Under the pieces are notes generated by a model. That model was not told the origin of the DNA, searched no databases, and worked only from the letters and a program-made list of their open reading frames with translations. Below are positions 60,944 to 64,000 of a stretch of 64,000 bases of DNA, piece by piece. Made by a program: the position numbers and the translations under genes. The stretch comes from Variovorax sp. 54 (GTDB taxonomy: Bacteria > Pseudomonadota > Gammaproteobacteria > Burkholderiales > Burkholderiaceae_C), in contig NZ_PEFF01000001.1 of NCBI RefSeq assembly GCF_002754375.1, positions 5,349,501 through 5,413,500 on the forward strand. The letters are read 5' to 3'. Position 1 is the first letter of the stretch; the number at the start of each line of letters is the position of its first letter.

Positions 60944-60973
60944 GGAACCGATGGGCGTCCGCCCATCGGTTCC
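60944..60973. other. Long perfect hairpin after the large DUF11 gene
   Basis: GGAACCGATGGGCG and CGCCCATCGGTTCC form a 14-bp stem with a two-base centre. No T-run follows directly; it precedes a second, T-tailed hairpin. Confidence 0.7.
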
Positions 60974-60975
60974 CT

Positions 60976-61007
60976 CGCACAGGGCCTGCGAAAGCCTGTG
61001 CGTTTTT
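60976..61007 (+). terminator. Rho-independent terminator between the DUF11 genes
   Basis: CGCACAGG and CCTGTGCG pair around an 11-base loop and are followed by five T. With the preceding hairpin it should end or strongly attenuate transcription before the third DUF11 gene. Confidence 0.8.
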
Positions 61008-61111
61008 CCTTTGCGCCTTCCCTCTCTTTCTCTTTCGAGAAGAGGGCGCAAACGAAAAAGTTCTTTCGTTTCTTCTGATCCCCCAGCGGTGATCGATCAA
61101 GGGTTCGCGGC

Positions 61112-64000
61112 ATGCTGTTCACTTTCAATCCCAGAAGCACACACCGGCCATCGTGGCGCGGATGGGCTGCTGCGCTCGCCGCTGGCGCCGCGCTGCTGGT
61201 GGGTGGTGTCGCCCAAGTGAACGCCGCTCCGGCCCCCGCCGGCATCGTGATCCGCAGCATTGCCACGGGCACGTATGTTCCGAACGGCCTGGCGCAGACC
61301 GAGACCATCTCGTCCAACGAAGTGATCGCCACGGTGCTGCCCGTGGAAGCCCTGGTGCTCACGCAGGACCAGTCGCTGTCGCGCCCGCCGGCAAGCATCG
61401 TCACGCTGAGCCACCTGCTCACCAACACCGGCAACGTTGCCTCGACCTACACGCTGGCGCTGGCCAACAACGCGGGCGGCTGCGCGGCCGACACGCTCGA
61501 TCTGTCGGCACTGCGCGTGGTGCGCGACACCAACAACAACGGCGTGGTCGATCCGGCCGATCCGGTGGTGCAGCTCAACGCAGCAGGCGCGATCTCCCTC
61601 AAGCCCGGCGAGACTGCTGCACTGCTGGTGCAGGGCACGATCCCCACGGCTGCGACCGGCGTGGCCTGCGTCGGTTTGACCGCCACCACCGCACTGCAAG
61701 GCCTCGTGGCGACGAACCGCGACATCGTCACCGTCGGCAACGCCGCCGCACTGCAGCTCGTCAAGTCCGCCAGCTACCCCGGCAACGTCATCCCCGGCCA
61801 GACGCGCATCGACTTCTCGGTCTCGGGCACCAACATCGGCGCGCAGGATGCGCAGCCGTCCAACGTCATCGCCCCCACCAACACGCCTTTGCTCGTGAAC
61901 GGCGCGCCGTCCGCACTGGTCCTCGTGCGCGACCCCGTGCCCGCCGGCACCCAGTACGTGCCCGGCACGCTGCGCACCACGGCCGCCAACGCCGTCAAGC
62001 TGTACCGCCTGGCTGCAGACCCTGCCTTCAGCTACCGCACCGCAGAAGACGCCTCCGCCGTCGAAGTCGCCATCGGCATCTCCGCGCCTGTCGCACGCAA
62101 CGTGTCCGTGGCGATGCAGTTCGCCGTCAAGGTCAACGCCGACCAGGCCGGCGAGATCCGCAACACCGCGCACAGCGCCTACAACGATGGCACCGGCCCG
62201 GCCACCGTGCCTTCGAACACCATCGTCATCAGCTCCAGCCAGGCCCGCATCGGCGTGGCCAAGTCGGCGTCGACCCCGCGCGTCAACAGATCCGCTGACG
62301 GCAAGACCGACGGCACGGCCACCGTGCGCTTCAGCGTCAACGTGCGCAACTACGGCACGTCATGGCTGTACGGCGTGCAGGCCGCCGACGTGATGGAAGG
62401 CGCAGGCGCCACGCAGTTCGGCGCCTACAGCACGGGCGATGCACGCAGCCCCAACCAGTACACCATCGTGCCCGGCTCGATCGTGATTGCTCCGGCGCCC
62501 AGCGGCGGCACCATCGCCGCTGCGAACCCCGGCTTCAAGGGCACCGCCGCCGCCTCGAACCTGCTGGCCGACGGCGCCGTGCTGCCCGCGGGCGCACAGC
62601 TCACGATTCAGTTCGATGCCCGCATCAACTTCACCGGCCGCACCGGCACCTTGTTCAACACCGTCAAGGCCTCGGGTGCATTGAATGCCGGCGGCCCCGC
62701 CGTGGCCCTGGACGATTCGGTCAACGGCGACAACCCCGACGCCGACGGCGACGGCAACCCCAACAACGACACCTCGCCCACACCGGTGTCCACGCAGTTG
62801 CCCACGCTCACGCTGACCAAGCAGGCCTCCATCGCCCGGCGCGTGTCGCCCGGCGTCTACGAGCTGGACTACACCTTCAAGGTCACCAACACCGGCGCCG
62901 TCGCCGCACCCAACGTGCGCGTGATCGACAACCTGAACTGCACCTTCGACATGGACAAGTCGAGCGGTCAGGTCGCCGCCTGGGAACTGCTGGGGCCGCC
63001 CAAGAGCGCCAACGGCAACCTCAACGCCGCCACCGGCTTCACCGGCCGCGCGACTTGCAACCGCTCCACGCAAGACAGCGCCGACCCGTTCCAGCTGCCC
63101 ACCGAAGTGGCGCTGAGCCTGACCGATGGAAGTCGTGCATTGGCCCCCGGCCAGAGCGAGCAGATCCGCCTGAGCGTGCGCATCACCGAGAAGCCTGCCG
63201 CCATCGGCGGCCGCGTCTCGCTCACCAACAAGGCCTGGGCCGCCGCCTTCGAGCAGAACACCGTCAACGTCACACCGCAGATGCTGCTGGCCGCCACGGC
63301 CACCTCGGTGCAGTCGCTGCTGGTCGATCCGCAAGGCACGGTCTACAACGCCTTGACCCGTCAACCCGTGGCCGGTGCCCTGGTCACCTACACGCGCCAG
63401 TCGTGCAGCAGCGGCACGGCCGGCCCCATCACCGCCGCAGAGATCTACGGCGCGGATTCGGGCAGCTACACGCTCAACCCCAACGGCAGCATCTCCATGA
63501 CCACGGGCGCCGACGGCGCCTACCAGTTCTACCTGCAGACGCCGCCGGTGACGGGCCTGTGCACCTACGGCATCTCGGTCACGCCCCCCGCAGGCAGCGG
63601 CTACGTCTACCCCTCGCAGTTGATCCCCGTCACTGGTGGCTCCTTCACCAGCTGCGGCGCCGTCGTGCCCAGCGCCGTGCCCCCGAAGGACGCCGACCCG
63701 ACCAGCTACTACTTCCAGGTGCAGGCCGGTGCCAAGCCCGATGGCACGCCCTGCGACGCCGTGCACAACCACATCCCGCTCGATCCGGGCAACATCCTGG
63801 GCCTGGTGCTGCGCAAGGACGGCAGCAAGCGGCAAGTCGAGTTCGGCGACTTCATCGACTACGCACTGACGGTCACCAACAAGACCGGCTTCCCGGTCAC
63901 CGGTGTGACCTTCAACGACACGCTGCCCCCGGGCTTCGCCTACGTGGCCAACAGCGTGCGCCTCAATGGGCAAGTGGTGCCCAACCCCGCTGGCGGCGCT
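61112..64000 (+). CDS. DUF11-repeat surface protein (partial, runs off the window)
   Basis: The frame is open from the ATG at 61112 to the last base, giving 963 residues without a stop. A signal peptide (core AALAAGAALLVGGVAQVNA) precedes DUF11-type units (ASYPGNVIPGQTRIDFSVSG, later YELDYTFKVTNTGAVAAPNV, and the last DFIDYALTVTNKTGFPVTGV). A calcium-loop-like stretch (RDTNNNGVVDPAD) lies near residue 150. A carboxypeptidase-regulatory-like module (YNALTRQPVAGALVTYTRQ) appears about residue 750. The C-terminus, where an anchor or sorting signal would lie, is missing. It follows two hairpins, so it may have its own promoter. Confidence 0.85.
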   Translation, partial: MLFTFNPRSTHRPSWRGWAAALAAGAALLVGGVAQVNAAPAPAGIVIRSIATGTYVPNGLAQTETISSNEVIATVLPVEALVLTQDQSLSRPPASIVTLSHLLTNTGNVASTYTLALANNAGGCAADTLDLSALRVVRDTNNNGVVDPADPVVQLNAAGAISLKPGETAALLVQGTIPTAATGVACVGLTATTALQGLVATNRDIVTVGNAAALQLVKSASYPGNVIPGQTRIDFSVSGTNIGAQDAQPSNVIAPTNTPLLVNGAPSALVLVRDPVPAGTQYVPGTLRTTAANAVKLYRLAADPAFSYRTAEDASAVEVAIGISAPVARNVSVAMQFAVKVNADQAGEIRNTAHSAYNDGTGPATVPSNTIVISSSQARIGVAKSASTPRVNRSADGKTDGTATVRFSVNVRNYGTSWLYGVQAADVMEGAGATQFGAYSTGDARSPNQYTIVPGSIVIAPAPSGGTIAAANPGFKGTAAASNLLADGAVLPAGAQLTIQFDARINFTGRTGTLFNTVKASGALNAGGPAVALDDSVNGDNPDADGDGNPNNDTSPTPVSTQLPTLTLTKQASIARRVSPGVYELDYTFKVTNTGAVAAPNVRVIDNLNCTFDMDKSSGQVAAWELLGPPKSANGNLNAATGFTGRATCNRSTQDSADPFQLPTEVALSLTDGSRALAPGQSEQIRLSVRITEKPAAIGGRVSLTNKAWAAAFEQNTVNVTPQMLLAATATSVQSLLVDPQGTVYNALTRQPVAGALVTYTRQSCSSGTAGPITAAEIYGADSGSYTLNPNGSISMTTGADGAYQFYLQTPPVTGLCTYGISVTPPAGSGYVYPSQLIPVTGGSFTSCGAVVPSAVPPKDADPTSYYFQVQAGAKPDGTPCDAVHNHIPLDPGNILGLVLRKDGSKRQVEFGDFIDYALTVTNKTGFPVTGVTFNDTLPPGFAYVANSVRLNGQVVPNPAGGA

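Overview
The window is high-GC DNA from a beta-proteobacterium, most probably Comamonadaceae and Variovorax-like. This is inferred from the GC-rich coding, several Bug-type (tripartite tricarboxylate family) binding proteins, a glnA-ntrB-ntrC nitrogen module, a DUF6502/DUF5666 pair, and many LysR, GntR and AraC regulators beside small catabolic operons. No tRNA, rRNA, CRISPR array, insertion sequence or prophage gene was recognised. Both ends cut through genes: a fumarylacetoacetate-hydrolase family gene on the left and a DUF11-repeat surface protein on the right.

Layout. 0-5.3 kb: small catabolic units (FAH-family enzyme with AraC regulator; amidase plus Bug protein with divergent LysR). 5.4-12.7 kb: a DUF4337 membrane protein, a histidine kinase with two LuxR-type response regulators, a small two-repeat protein, and an overlapping DUF5666 lipoprotein/DUF6502 pair. 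13-16.6 kb: a FadR-type regulator, MFS transporter and ureidoglycolate lyase sharing palindromic operators, then a DUF899 thioredoxin-like protein. 17.1-23.2 kb: an exopolysaccharide-type operon (HlyD-like adaptor, exported toroid protein, and a cellulose-synthase-like glycosyltransferase fused in frame to a TolC/NodT-type outer-membrane lipoprotein). 23.3-33.0 kb: mostly housekeeping or cell-envelope genes (methyltransferase, gamma-glutamyltransferase, rRNA pseudouridine synthase, beta-propeller, deacetylase-like protein, sterol-desaturase family, EI24, molybdopterin-binding protein). 33.0-38 kb: glnA with an NtrC/sigma-54 promoter, a small exported protein, ntrB and ntrC. 38-40 kb: exonuclease III, a TonB-like lipoprotein and two small membrane proteins.

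40.3-55 kb is a hydroquinone/hydroxyquinol catabolic region. It has a LysR regulator, two-subunit hydroquinone 1,2-dioxygenase, 4-hydroxymuconic semialdehyde dehydrogenase, maleylacetate reductase and hydroxyquinol 1,2-dioxygenase. The genes are interleaved with a branched-chain-type ABC importer, two Bug proteins and a cytoplasmic sulfatase-family hydrolase. Both ring-cleavage routes converge on maleylacetate, then beta-ketoadipate. The placement of the sulfatase suggests import and cleavage of a conjugated phenol, but that is inference.

55-64 kb: a small DUF2892-like membrane protein, an orphan OmpR-type regulator with a receiver lacking its phosphorylation residues, an 880-bp AT-richer palindrome-dense region, and three consecutive exported DUF11-type repeat proteins, the larger ones with aspartate-rich calcium-loop-like motifs.

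The strongest candidates for something new are the glycosyltransferase-outer-membrane-factor fusion, the sulfatase-split aromatic import operon, and the palindrome-rich control region before the DUF11 cluster.
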